A DNA stretch of 64,000 nucleotides from assembly GCA_002786065.1 (NCBI GenBank), contig NHNY01000001.1, positions 1,364,001 through 1,428,000 of the forward strand, in the 5' to 3' direction. This document shows positions 23,019 to 32,717 of this stretch, one piece after another. The stretch comes from Microcyclospora pomicola. Taxonomy: Eukaryota; Ascomycota; Dothideomycetes; Capnodiales. The notes under the pieces were generated by a model, which did not search any database, was not told the origin of the DNA, and saw only the letters and a program-made list of their open reading frames with translations. The stretch's first letter is position 1, and each line of letters starts with the position of its first letter. A program made the position numbers and the translations under genes.

Positions 23019-24323
23019 TCATCTTCGGTAACGATCCTTGTGCGATCTGTCCCTGCTCTCGTCTCTGTGTCTCTCTTCACGTCTTCGGGAGGAATGGTTG
23101 GAGTCATGATCTCTTCTGGAATGGTCTCGTCGTCGGCGCTCCTTTTCCCTTCGTCGGTAGTCTTCATCGCTATCGTTGCCGTCTCGTCTGTGGTATCTAT
23201 CATCTCTGTGCTCTCGATTACTTCTATGCGGTCGGTCTCCGTTTTCATAATGCTTTTCCCGCCGCCCGCCACGTTCACGTTCATGCTCGCGACCACGTCC
23301 GCGAACATCATCTCTGTCGGTCTTCCTCCGTCGCTCCTTCTCCTTCGCTTCGAACTCCAATTCATACTGCTCCCGCTCTAGAGCCACTTTCCTCTTTTCC
23401 CACTCTTCCTCGGTGAATTTCTCGCCGGTCTTCTTGTCCCTCAATAGCACGGGGTTGTAGATCTTGATTTCGCCGCCACGGCCCTTAGCAGCTTTGCCCC
23501 ACACTCCCATTTCTTGGGCCACTGCGGCTTCCTCTTTTGCTCCAATTCCAAGTAAAGCTGGCCGACGTTCCGGGATTTTCGATTTGTCGACCTTTTTACC
23601 CCGCTGCGTACCGATACCCTCTCCGTCTCTCCATCCCATGCCTCTCAACAATGCAGCACCGAACTGGTCGACAGGTACGCGGTCATAGTCTGCCAATGTC
23701 GACATGTCAGGAGCTGAAGTGAAATCTCTTTGAAAAGCTTGTTCCTCGTTCGCAGCTGCAGGTAGCACCAGAGTTGACTCTTGCTCCTTTCCAAGCAGAG
23801 CATCTGCGGCACGTTGATCTTCCGTCTGATATTGTGTTGATGATTCGCCATTCTGCTTTTCAGTGGGTGCTTCTTGTACGTCCCGCCGTTCCTCCTGGTT
23901 TACATCATCGTCCTCTGTTACATTCTCGCGCTTTTTCAGATTCAATCCAAACTTTGCTTTCCTGCTCTCAAACTCGGCTTCAATCTGTTTGACTCTTTCG
24001 TCAAGCCCTTCCTGATTAGCGTCCGCAGGCAGTCCACTTCGTTGTCTTTTGTTCTCATTCCGTCTGCCGGCTTCTTTCCAGTCACGATTGGATTGCGGTG
24101 CAATCACGAGCGGGCCTTGCACCTTTGTTTTGGTAGAACTGATCGCACCGCCTTCTCGTTGATCGAAATGCGAAACTGCTTCAGCGATGTTTGGGGCTTC
24201 GTCGTCATCGTCGCCGTTCTCCAGTGCCGCATGTGGGCGTTTGAGGCCGGATGTAGGAAGTGGTCGAGGCGGCTTTTTTATGCCAAGCGCGAGCGAGATC
24301 TTGGGCGCTTTGTCCACGTTCAT
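23019..24323 (-). CDS. spp2: Spp2, G-patch pre-mRNA splicing factor
   Basis: Spliceosome factor that uses its G-patch to activate the DEAH-box helicase Prp2 for catalytic activation of the spliceosome; human counterpart GPKOW. One exon, 434 residues. N-terminus MNVDKAPKISLALGIKKP matches the family opening (a SFxLG-like patch). The G-patch region begins at about residue 210 with VPVDQFGAALLRGMGW and continues with EGIGTQRGK; the GxGW/GxG glycines are present. The second conserved block RPALLGIGAKE follows. A KGxEIKIYNPVLL-type segment near 275 corresponds to the family's C-terminal conserved part. The last about 110 residues are Arg/Asp/Glu/His-rich (RS/RD-like), longer than in yeast Spp2. 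A nuclear location is expected. Confidence 0.93.
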   Translation of the reverse strand: MNVDKAPKISLALGIKKPPRPLPTSGLKRPHAALENGDDDDEAPNIAEAVSHFDQREGGAISSTKTKVQGPLVIAPQSNRDWKEAGRRNENKRQRSGLPADANQEGLDERVKQIEAEFESRKAKFGLNLKKRENVTEDDDVNQEERRDVQEAPTEKQNGESSTQYQTEDQRAADALLGKEQESTLVLPAAANEEQAFQRDFTSAPDMSTLADYDRVPVDQFGAALLRGMGWRDGEGIGTQRGKKVDKSKIPERRPALLGIGAKEEAAVAQEMGVWGKAAKGRGGEIKIYNPVLLRDKKTGEKFTEEEWEKRKVALEREQYELEFEAKEKERRRKTDRDDVRGRGREHERERGGRREKHYENGDRPHRSNREHRDDRYHRRDGNDSDEDYRRREKERRRRDHSRRDHDSNHSSRRREERHRDESRDRSHKDRYRR

Positions 24324-25019
24324 GATTCCTCAGGTCTATCGACAAGGATAGTGGCACGTCGCTGTACGAAAGTCCATATGAGAGTCAGCGAGTGCAGTCA
24401 TCGATAACTCCAGCAACGCAATTGCACTGCGAAGGTGACGTGCGCGAGCGCGGCGTTCGAACTTGTGACACCATATCGACGTCACGTGCAGACTTTGAAT
24501 GCGGCTCTGCCACGAGTCCGGCAGTGTGCCGACCCCACAAACGCTAACGGGTGTCTCCGTGGTATAGCTCTAATGAAGCCAAAGTGCAAACCCTTGTGAC
24601 CATAAGATGGACCTGACCGTCATCGATTACTGAAATGCCGCATCTCTTATGCTGTTCTGTACCAGTCAGTAAGACGCTCTTTTGTGGAAACGCTTTGTCT
24701 CCAGCTATTGAACAGGTCGATTGTTCTACTTGTGGCCTGTTGTTCGTGATATTATGCGCACGGCACGTCTGCATATACATGTAGGTTTCGTAAAGATGAC
24801 GCCATGAATGCGGGTGTGATGTATCGAGTACATGCTGAACTCCTGCCTCTACATGCTTTCAGCGATTCTAGTACTATCAACATACAGTCGATTGATATCT
24901 ACTGTATTCTGCTATATCTCGTGAATGCTCCTGTCCTATGTTGATGGAAGCTCGACTAAGCCACTACTGTTCCCTCAGCATTCCTACATGTAGTGCTAAT
25001 CACATTCAACATATAAACC
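24324..25019. other. divergent intergenic region
   Basis: Between divergent spp2 and the membrane-protein gene at 25020. No further gene, tRNA or repeat that I can support; the half near 24800-25000 is AT-rich. Confidence 0.45.
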
Positions 25020-26000
25020 ATGGTCACGGAACACCTTAACTATTCGGGAGCAACAATATTTTGGCTCTACAACATTTTCGCGTTGGTGTTCAGCGGTGTT
25101 GTGATCTACACCATATATGAGCTCCCTGGGCCTTCAAGAAAAAGCGATGTGCGGCGCCGGCATGTCGCCACCAGACTGTTTGCAGCACTCTCGTCGATCA
25201 GCTTCTCGGTCCTCTCTACAAACATGCTCAATGTCCTCATCCAATCCTTCGCACAGTACCGGATCAACTTCTCCAACTTCGAAATCCGGTATCCTGATTT
25301 GTTCGCACGCCTCTATCATTGGTCTCTCACCACACCGCTCTTCCACGACTTTGGTGAGGCTATCCTGGCGAGCCCGGGGCGGTGTCTCTGGACACAGTTG
25401 GCATTGTCCGCAACCCTCTGGGTATGTGTGTTCATGGCCTCCAAAGGCCAGCAAGTGCGCATGCCACGATTGTGGGCGTTCTTTGCCTTGAGCCAGATCT
25501 TGCCCATCTCATTTGCGCAGAACTTGTTCTATCTAGCTTTGCTACGTCTACCACAACGCAAGCTGGAGCGCCCATCGAAGCAGATCTCGGACAAGAAAGA
25601 CCGCTCGACAGCGGAGTACCAGCTCAGCGCAATCGTCCTAGCATATTTTGCCACTTTGTTCTATGCCCCGAGAACAGTCGGGACGCCGACACTGATGCCA
25701 GCAATTTTGCTAGCAAGGACTTTGTTGTTGAGTCCGCTTTTGTTCGCGAATCGAAGTTCAGAGGGTCGGGGTAGCCTCATCTTCATACAGAGCTCAAAAT
25801 TCATAACATTGCTGATCATAGGCATGACTGTCCTGGTCGCAGGACAAGCCAGGGAGGCGTTGAATCAATTGTCCATGCGGGATGTTGTGAAAGAGCTTAC
25901 CAGTCATCCTGCGGTGAGTGCATTGGGTATGGATTTTGTACTTTGTGCTCTCAGCGGTCTTGCTTGGAGGTATGTGGGTGGGAGCGCATTGAACTCCTGA
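25020..26000 (+). CDS. multi-pass membrane protein of unknown function
   Basis: Single exon, 326 residues, start aaaccATGG in good context. I do not recognise the family. About seven or eight hydrophobic segments are seen: residues 11-32 (IFWLYNIFALVFSGVVIYTI), 48-72, 123-140, 150-175 (WAFFALSQILPISFAQNLFY), 203-218, 225-240, 258-277 and 303-320. Loops are short; the one near 178-200 is basic (LPQRKLERPSKQISDKKDRS). The pattern resembles fungal ER or vacuolar membrane proteins of unassigned role. It converges with the STK19 homologue, with only 74 bases between the two stop codons. Confidence 0.8.
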   Translation: MVTEHLNYSGATIFWLYNIFALVFSGVVIYTIYELPGPSRKSDVRRRHVATRLFAALSSISFSVLSTNMLNVLIQSFAQYRINFSNFEIRYPDLFARLYHWSLTTPLFHDFGEAILASPGRCLWTQLALSATLWVCVFMASKGQQVRMPRLWAFFALSQILPISFAQNLFYLALLRLPQRKLERPSKQISDKKDRSTAEYQLSAIVLAYFATLFYAPRTVGTPTLMPAILLARTLLLSPLLFANRSSEGRGSLIFIQSSKFITLLIIGMTVLVAGQAREALNQLSMRDVVKELTSHPAVSALGMDFVLCALSGLAWRYVGGSALNS

Positions 26001-26074
26001 GTGGTAAATCACCCTGTAAAGCGGATTCGCAGTCGCAAGACTTGGGCTGCTTTTATTCTCGGATTTCGTGTAGT

Positions 26075-27238
26075 TCAGCGTCCTCGCACGCCCATACCAA
26101 CGCTGCCAGTATCGAAAATCTCGAGCAGACCGCTTCCCACGCACTCTGCAAGCACAAAATCAAACGTTAGCCCGTAGAATTCGCGCCATCTTTTCGTTCT
26201 CCCCGGTAGCACACCTGACCACTCTCCCCTCGCTCGTTTCTGTTGGCTTGTCACGTCTCCAAGGACATTACCGTTCCACTTCTCTTTGAGCGTCTCTTGC
26301 GTGGCTTCTTTGTATCGAGGGGAGATCGACTTGAGTAGGCCTAATAGGTGTATGCGTGATTGAGTCAGGAGGGCTAGATATGCGCCTGTGCGTGGCAGGG
26401 AAAACGTCATGGTCTGAACGCTCATGTCATTTCCAGCTCGACGTCCAGGGCCGGAAAGGACAGAACCGCTCGCACCACTTTCGTGGATTGCACCGACACC
26501 ACCAATTGCTGCCAAGGTGCCTGTTGCTGCGCTGGAGCCTGCCTTTGAGATTGATGTCCTTGACGAGATATCCAACGGCGCAAGGAGGGAGCTATTGGAC
26601 ACAGCAGATGAAAGCGCAGTAGGCGTAGTGAGAAAGCCGGTTGTAACCAGCGCTCCCACATCGTCTGTAGAGAGGGAAATGGTCGAGACTGAAGACGACG
26701 TGCGATGAGCATGCATCAAAGCAACATATTTTTGTTTCACATCATCCGCAAGTTCTTCGTCATCTCTCACCCAAGTCTCCCAATCTGACATCAGAACGAC
26801 TCCTTCCCCAACCGCAGTCCCTCCCCTGCCACGGCCTGGTATTGTTACTTTGCGAACTCTACCCTGTGCCACCAGATTTGCAAGCTCTCGCTCGGTGACG
26901 GTAGCACTCTGACTGAGCGCAAGCAAATGTGCCAGGCTGACAATCGGAGGCAAAGCTTTCCGAAACCTAAGAACTTCTGAGATTCTTTCACTGCCCATCC
27001 CTGCTGCCTTCTCGGGTATTTCATCGAACGCTTCATTTTGGACATGTTTGATCAGACTGACAACATCTTGCTGTGTGCCCAGAGGCGCAAGAGACGGTGT
27101 CAGTCCTGTATCTTCAAGCCTTTCCGATGCATCCGCTTTGGCTGCGCGAGCAGACGTTGATGAGGATTTCCTACGTTGCAGAGCAGCAAACGGAGACGAC
27201 GATGAGGTCCGTCGAAGCCCAGCCGTGGCTTTAGGCAT
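26075..27238 (-). CDS. STK19: STK19-like winged-helix protein
   Basis: 387 residues in one exon. It matches the STK19 family (once thought to be a kinase; the human protein is now regarded as a DNA-binding winged-helix protein linked to transcription-coupled repair). Visible: a basic Ser-rich N-terminus (residues 1-45); a first helical unit with VVSLIKHVQNEAFDEIP; a second unit PPIVSLAHLLALSQSATVTE that runs into ELANLVAQGRVRKVTIPGRG, which looks like a winged-helix recognition helix and wing; and a third unit TFSLPRTGAYLALLTQSRIH near residue 290, ending in FDFVLAECVGSGLLEIFDTG. No kinase motifs (no GxGxxG, HRD or DFG) are seen. A Ser/Thr-rich linker lies around 185-270. Nuclear role inferred. 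Confidence 0.85.
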   Translation of the reverse strand: MPKATAGLRRTSSSSPFAALQRRKSSSTSARAAKADASERLEDTGLTPSLAPLGTQQDVVSLIKHVQNEAFDEIPEKAAGMGSERISEVLRFRKALPPIVSLAHLLALSQSATVTERELANLVAQGRVRKVTIPGRGRGGTAVGEGVVLMSDWETWVRDDEELADDVKQKYVALMHAHRTSSSVSTISLSTDDVGALVTTGFLTTPTALSSAVSNSSLLAPLDISSRTSISKAGSSAATGTLAAIGGVGAIHESGASGSVLSGPGRRAGNDMSVQTMTFSLPRTGAYLALLTQSRIHLLGLLKSISPRYKEATQETLKEKWNGNVLGDVTSQQKRARGEWSGVLPGRTKRWREFYGLTFDFVLAECVGSGLLEIFDTGSVGMGVRGR

Positions 27239-27784
27239 GTTCAGAGCGCGTGTCTTCCCAGACTTACGTGACAGGTGAGGTCGAAGTGAGGATACATGTG
27301 CGAATACCTAAGATAGCTTTGTTTTACAGACGGTACATGTCGAGAGGGCAGACAGCTCTGTTGGAGATTTGGCTGCCTTGATTATCAGCACGTCAGCAGC
27401 AGCGTATGCACGAAGCTTCGGTTTAGTTTCCTGATACTTCGCATTGATTGGACATCATGTTGATAAGATCCAACCTCCATTGTACATTCAACCGATCGTA
27501 CCGCATGTACTTGAGGGTTTTCATGTTGTGTCGCGGTACATGTGCCGTACAGCAGCTCAATTCATGCCGTCATCAGCCAGAAACAAGAAGTCGTGGCTGA
27601 GGGACAGTGGAGCATCCGACGAAGTACGGTAGACACCAGATACGAGGGAGCTGGGAGACCACAACATCTCGCCATTCACTACCATTCACTTCTACTTCTG
27701 TATTTTACCTTCAACTTCTTTCTTTGCAGATAGGTCTGCGTCACCAATGAACACGCCATCGTTATAGTCAGCGTCTCCACTTCG
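27239..27784. other. divergent intergenic region STK19 / DGAT2
   Basis: Promoter region of two divergent genes. A T/C-rich tract (ttctacttctgtattttacc, around 27689-27725) precedes the DGAT2 start. No gene is seen. Confidence 0.45.
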
Positions 27785-29934
27785 ATGAGCTCCGCCAGCC
27801 ACCGACCTTCCACTCCTTTGTCGCAGGTCCCGAAACGCAAACCATTGCCTGGTGGTAGACCAAGCTCGTCGTGGACTACGTCAAATATGGCTGCACTGAA
27901 TCCGGAGCCTGCTGATCCTGTCGAAAGACAACAGCACCATCTGCCGCCCAAAACCTACAAGGACGCGGCCGAAGAAGCTCTCGCGATTAACGGCAATGGG
28001 ACTGCCAGTCGAGTTGGTGAAGACGGAAGTATCTACGATACTGGAGCTGAAGAAGCTCTCAGCCGCGACCCTGTTAATCGTAACGACGATGTGGACGAGG
28101 ACTCCATCAAAGAGTCTCCTCCGAGGTTGAGCGGAATCGGTCGAACCGGGAGTACCCCACGACCTTTGGGAGAAATGATGGATGAGGTTGAGCGACAAGA
28201 AAGCCCGCATAGTCCAGGTCTGCGACACACCAGGGGGAGACTTGAGGAGAAATCAAGCCGGGAAAGCTACAATGCTGGCGGTCCTCATGCCCTACCCTTG
28301 CAGGACACGAATGGACACCACGTAATATCTTCCAACGGTGGTAGGACAACCCCAGAGACATTTGATGGCATTGGTGAGGATGAAGCCCCAAGAAGTCCAG
28401 TCAGGAACGTGAGGAAAACAGCGAGCTCGAGGAACTTGGACCCGGAGGAGATCAGACCGAGCACTCCAACTCGACAAAAGGCTTCAGAAGTTGACAAGCA
28501 CAAGGTTGAGGATAAGAACAATGCCAACACCCAAAAGAATTCTGAGACAAAGTCCGAAGCGCGAGCAGATAGCAAGAAGGAGAATACAACAAATGGCGAA
28601 ACATCAAACGGAGGGGAAGAAAAGCAGCTCTCTCCTGGCTTGGTCTACGAGAATGTTGTCAACAAGAGTGGTGAGAACCTGGCTACCATAAAGGCATCGC
28701 AGGATATCTCTCTTAGTATGCAAAAACGCGTGGATAAACCACGAGACGCGACTTCCGACGCGATCACCGCGAGGCGAACACCCTCAGCTAGGAGCCGAGC
28801 TGATAGTGAACTCGTCTCTGGTCGTCGGGCAGGCTCAGGCTGGGCGCGTTCTGCCATCCGGTGGGCGCCTCTGAGTGTGCCTCTCCAACGCCGGACACAA
28901 ATGCTTATGGTCCTACTCCACACCCTTTCGATTGTCGGCTTCTTGGCAATATTCTTCCTGCTTTGCACGATTCCCTTGCTCTGGCCTCTCCTGATGCCTT
29001 ATCTTGTATATTGCCTCTTCTCCCGCGCTTCGATCTCTGGCGAGCTCTCGCACCGCTCTGAATGGTTACGGAGAAGCAAGATATGGTCTGCATTTGCATC
29101 ATACTTTCCAGCACGACTACATCGAACCCAAGTCTTGGAGCCGACGAGAAAGTACATATTCGGATACCACCCGCATGGTATCATTTCTCACGGTGCTTTT
29201 GCTGCCTTCGCGACTGAAGCTCTTGGATTCAGTCAGTTATTCCCAGGCATTATCAACACCTTGCTAACCCTGGACTCCAACTTCCGGATTCCGCTGTACC
29301 GCGATCATGCGCTACGCTTGGGCCTTGCCTCCGTTTCAAGAGAGTCGTGCGAAAACATCCTCTCGAAAGGCGGACCTAATGGGGAGGGTATGGGCCGTGC
29401 CATTACGATCGTGATCGGGGGTGCAAGAGAGTCGTTGGACGCCAAACCATACACTCTTCGCCTGGTGTTGAAGCGTCGAAAAGGGTTCGTCAAGCTTGCG
29501 ATCAGGACTGGTGCTGATCTTGTGCCGGTCCTCGCATTTGGCGAGAACGACATCTACGACCAGGTCGACGCGAAAGGCCACCCCTACATTCACAAAGCAC
29601 AGATGCTTGTGAAGAAATTTATGGGGTTCACGGTGCCTCTGTTTCATGCTCGAGGTAAGTCTTGCTGTCCTTGTCTTCGCATACACGTCATAGCAGATCG
29701 ACTAATTTTGGGGGACTCTCAGGTGTATTCAACTACGACGTCGGCATCATGCCCTATCGCCGACCCATCAACATCGTCGTCGGCCGGCCGATCCATGTCG
29801 TCCAGAACACCAAGCCTACGCAGGAGTATATGGATGAGATCCACGGACTTTATGTCAAGGAACTGCGACGGATCTGGGATGACTGGAAGGAAACCTTTGC
29901 GCCGCACTGCGCAGAGCTGGAGATTATCGAGTAA
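27785..29934 (+). CDS. DGAT2: diacylglycerol acyltransferase, DGAT2 family
   Basis: Makes triacylglycerol from diacylglycerol and acyl-CoA at the ER/lipid droplet. Exons 27785-29654 and 29723-29934 with a 68-bp intron (GTAAGT...CTCAG) in phase 1 give 693 residues. The catalytic domain starts near residue 365: a hydrophobic hairpin around 376-405 (LMVLLHTLSIVGFLAIFFLL), the active-site YHPHG near 461-465, the acyltransferase block GGARESLDAKP, and the family signature RKGFVKLAIRTGADLVPVLA plus FGEND. Exon 2 adds VFNYDVGIMPYRRPINIVVG and the conserved C-terminal EYMDEIHGLYVKELRRIWD. Most fungal DGAT2 proteins are about 350-500 residues; here about 350 extra residues at the N-terminus are polar, disordered and rich in SP/TP sites. 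An internal ATG (MAALNPEP, residue 37) is possible but would not remove the extension. Confidence 0.95.
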
Positions 29935-30765
29935 TGCGCTTCTTGGGCTTGGAAGTTGACTGGTCTTATTCATGATGGCGGCAGCCACACTGGTTGGTAA
30001 TGGGGTTGTGGGTTGGAGTTGGGCGCATGCTGGAGTTGCACAACTGTGGTTCTCAGGGTGGTCAAAAGGAGATTACGAGGCTAGGTAACGATGTACCTGA
30101 CTGTATGTGTAACCAAGTCTGGAACCGCTGCGAGCATGTCAATGATGTGCAGGCTGTGGATGTGCTTTCACGGTCATTCTCTTCTCCTTACAGATTCGCA
30201 GCATCGAGGTTTTCTACTTGCTTCCCTGGAGCACACCTCACTTTCCAGTGTTTGACTTGCGCGCTTTGGCTCTCCACATTCTGTCCTTTGTCTCGCTCGA
30301 CTCGAAATCGCAAAAGTCCCTCGTCAGCGGCGCCAGCTCCGTTCATAACACTTTCTATAACAACCTCCAAGCCGACACGATGGAATCTGGTTTCTTGCAA
30401 GTCAGCTGATCTGTGTTGTTGGAAACGCTCGAGATGCTCATCAAACCCGTCACTGTTAGTCCCAAAGATACGTCCCAGGCCATTTGGATATGCATTGAGA
30501 GAACATAGTGGTATCAAATATGCATTCGACCGATTCACGACCGGCCTCATTCTCTCCACAGAATGCTACAACAGACAGACCTCATCAGACTCCCAAATCG
30601 CTAGGATGTAGAAACGGTTTCTTTTTTCGATTTGTCGTACTATACAGGCGCCGAGACGTGTCGCTCTCCTCCCCGGTGCACTCGTCAACGTCTTTTTGGC
30701 TTGCTTGCTTGCTTGCTTCATCTCCAGATTCTCTCCAAACGATCGTTCGTTCGTCCCTCGCTACT
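29935..30765. other. intergenic, convergent
   Basis: Between the 3' ends of DGAT2 and the small membrane-anchored gene. Contains a GCTT microsatellite at 30702-30720. No gene is supported. Confidence 0.4.
30702..30720. repeat. GCTT microsatellite
   Basis: About four tandem GCTT units (cttgcttgcttgcttc) in the 3' flank of the small minus-strand gene. Confidence 0.6.
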
Positions 30766-31274
30766 CTATTTTCCCTTGTCGTTCAACTCGCCGTATTGTG
30801 CATTGTAGAAGGCTTTCCCCACGGGACTGGAGTCGATGACTTTTTGGTCCCCGTGCTTTTCTTGGAAGGCCGGGGTGCCGACGCCGTTGTGCTTTTCTTG
30901 GCTGGAGTGGGTCATTGATGCATCGCCTATGTGATGATGGTTAGCAAATTCGAAGAGGCGTTTCTGGACCCCGGCTGATGTGGTATGGTCTGTTGTCAAA
31001 GGGAAGGGGCGGTGGTTTGACGGACCTCGCTTGGTCGCTGCACCTGGCAGATGAGTGGTGGATCCGCCACCGGACGAGTATCGATCGGCTACGCTTTGGC
31101 TGGCGGGAGTGTCGAAGGCATTTCTGTCATGACTTGTGTTAGACGTGAGGGACTGCAACGCGGCGGCGGTGATTGAGCGTACCCCATGGGATTCACCTTG
31201 CTTGTGGTTCTTGGGAAGAAGAATACGGCAGCTCCGACCACACCAGCTCCAATAATGATATTGCGTCTGCTCAT
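30766..31274 (-). CDS. small N-terminally membrane-anchored protein
   Basis: Exons 31274-31183 and 31123-30766 with a 59-bp intron (GTACGC, branch ctaac, ending gacag) give 149 residues. The first 25 residues (MSRRNIIIGAGVVGAAVFFF) form one membrane helix preceded by two arginines, fitting a mitochondrial or ER single-pass anchor. The rest is polar: TPASQSVADRYSSGGGSTTH, then a tail VGKAFYNAQYGELNDKGK that looks conserved. A second, in-frame 99-bp intron is possible at 31025-30927 (gtccgt...ctaac...catag); removing it would give 116 residues and join ATKRG to DASMTHSS. The function is unknown. It is divergent from the GAR transformylase gene. Confidence 0.68.
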
Positions 31275-31925
31275 GATTGTTGATAGTAGTTGAACGTCTG
31301 TTGTGTCGTATGAAAAGATTGCCTGATGAACAAGAAGATCTAGAAAGCAAGGAGAAAGACAAGAAAGGAAGGCTTCAGAGGATTACGTTCGAGCCGAGTG
31401 ATTTCGACGATTCGGTTGTGTAATATAGCACACGTCTCTGCCGTCATGGAAGACAGATTGAGTTTGGCTGGTGCGTGGTGCAAGCCAGGAACGGCATCGC
31501 CCACGATCTCGTCATCCAATCTTCGTGGGTCGTCAGTGCCGATCGCGCCGTTAGATCTATGCAGTCCAGATCCGCCTGCATGCTGCTGCGATATGTTCAC
31601 AGCTCCGTCAAGTGAAAGCACCTCGTTATAGAGTGCTCAAGACTGCTTAGGTCAGTAGATCTCTGCGTCCTTGACATGATGCTTGAGTCGCCCGTAACGA
31701 ATGTCAATGTCGCCGGAATGACAGCATCAATGGTGTTTCGGCACTTGTACGTCACTCGGCGGCTGGTCCCGACCTCCGTCATTCGCTGACTTAGCAACAT
31801 TGGACCCCACCACGCAAAACAATTATTTCTGTGGGACGTCAAGCTCCCCTCCATATACTGAAGACGGACTTGTGAGAAGCTGTTCTTCAATAGCCATAAC
31901 TCTCCTTCGACTCAAGAAACCGATC
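31275..31925. other. divergent intergenic region
   Basis: Shared upstream region of the small membrane-anchored gene and the GAR transformylase gene. I looked for TGACTC-type (Bas1/Gcn4) sites and saw no perfect one. No gene is supported. Confidence 0.4.
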
Positions 31926-32576
31926 ATGGCTGTGACTCGAATCACCGTGCTCATCTCTGGCTCCGGCACCAATCTCCAAGCCCTCATCGACGCGCTCGGC
32001 ACTTCTCTTCCGTCCTCCTCCATCGTCCGGGTCATCTCTGATCGCAAGGACGCCTATGGGCTACAAAGGGCGAAAAGCGCTGGCATCCCCACCTCTTACC
32101 ACGGAATCCTACCTTACAAGAAGAAGTGTCCTGACTCCGACAACGAGCCACGGCCAGGATCCGAGCGTGCCCGTGAACTGTACGATGCTGATCTCGCAAA
32201 GCTCGTCCTCGCTGACGAGCCACACCTCATCGTCTGCGCGGGGTTCATGCGGATCCTTACGCCGTTCTTCCTTACACCGTTGTCGCAAGCAAAGGTGCCA
32301 GTGATCAACCTTCATCCTTCGCTGCATGGAGATCTGGTCGGAGCACATTGTATCGAGCGGGCATGGCAGGAGTTTGAGCAGGGCAAGAGGACGAAGACTG
32401 GATGTATGGTGCACTATGTTGTGGAGGAGGTGGACACGGGCGAGCTGATCATGCAGAGAGAGATCGATATGGTGGGATGTGTCACGGTTGACGACTTGAA
32501 GAAGAGGCTCAGTGAAGTGGAACATAAGATCATTGTGGAAGGGTCCCAAGCTGCGATCGAGAAGTTGAATGATTGA
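31926..32576 (+). CDS. ADE8: GAR transformylase (ADE8 type)
   Basis: Phosphoribosylglycinamide formyltransferase, step 3 of de novo purine synthesis: moves a formyl group from 10-formyl-THF to GAR in the cytosol. One exon, 216 residues, the usual length of the monofunctional fungal enzyme. The ATG at 31926 (MAVTRITVLISGSGTNLQAL) places the phosphate-binding GSGTNLQ loop at residues 12-18; the frame is open 42 codons further upstream but that part does not fit. Catalytic residues are present: N128 and H130 in VINLHPSL and D170 in EEVDTGELI. Other family marks: VISDRKDAYGLQRAKSAGIP and CAGFMRIL. It ends 141 bases from the stop of the convergent muconate cyclase gene, and about 6.7 kb from the AICAR transformylase gene. 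Confidence 0.96.
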   Translation: MAVTRITVLISGSGTNLQALIDALGTSLPSSSIVRVISDRKDAYGLQRAKSAGIPTSYHGILPYKKKCPDSDNEPRPGSERARELYDADLAKLVLADEPHLIVCAGFMRILTPFFLTPLSQAKVPVINLHPSLHGDLVGAHCIERAWQEFEQGKRTKTGCMVHYVVEEVDTGELIMQREIDMVGCVTVDDLKKRLSEVEHKIIVEGSQAAIEKLND

Positions 32577-32717
32577 TCATACCAACAAGGCCAGACACTC
32601 CACCCTCGAAAGGAAGAGAACGATTACAACAGCACACCAGGAAATCCATGGAGCGGGGAGACTCATTCGAGGCTGGTGCTCGAAACAAGTTGGACACGTT
32701 TGATTCATCTCGACGTT

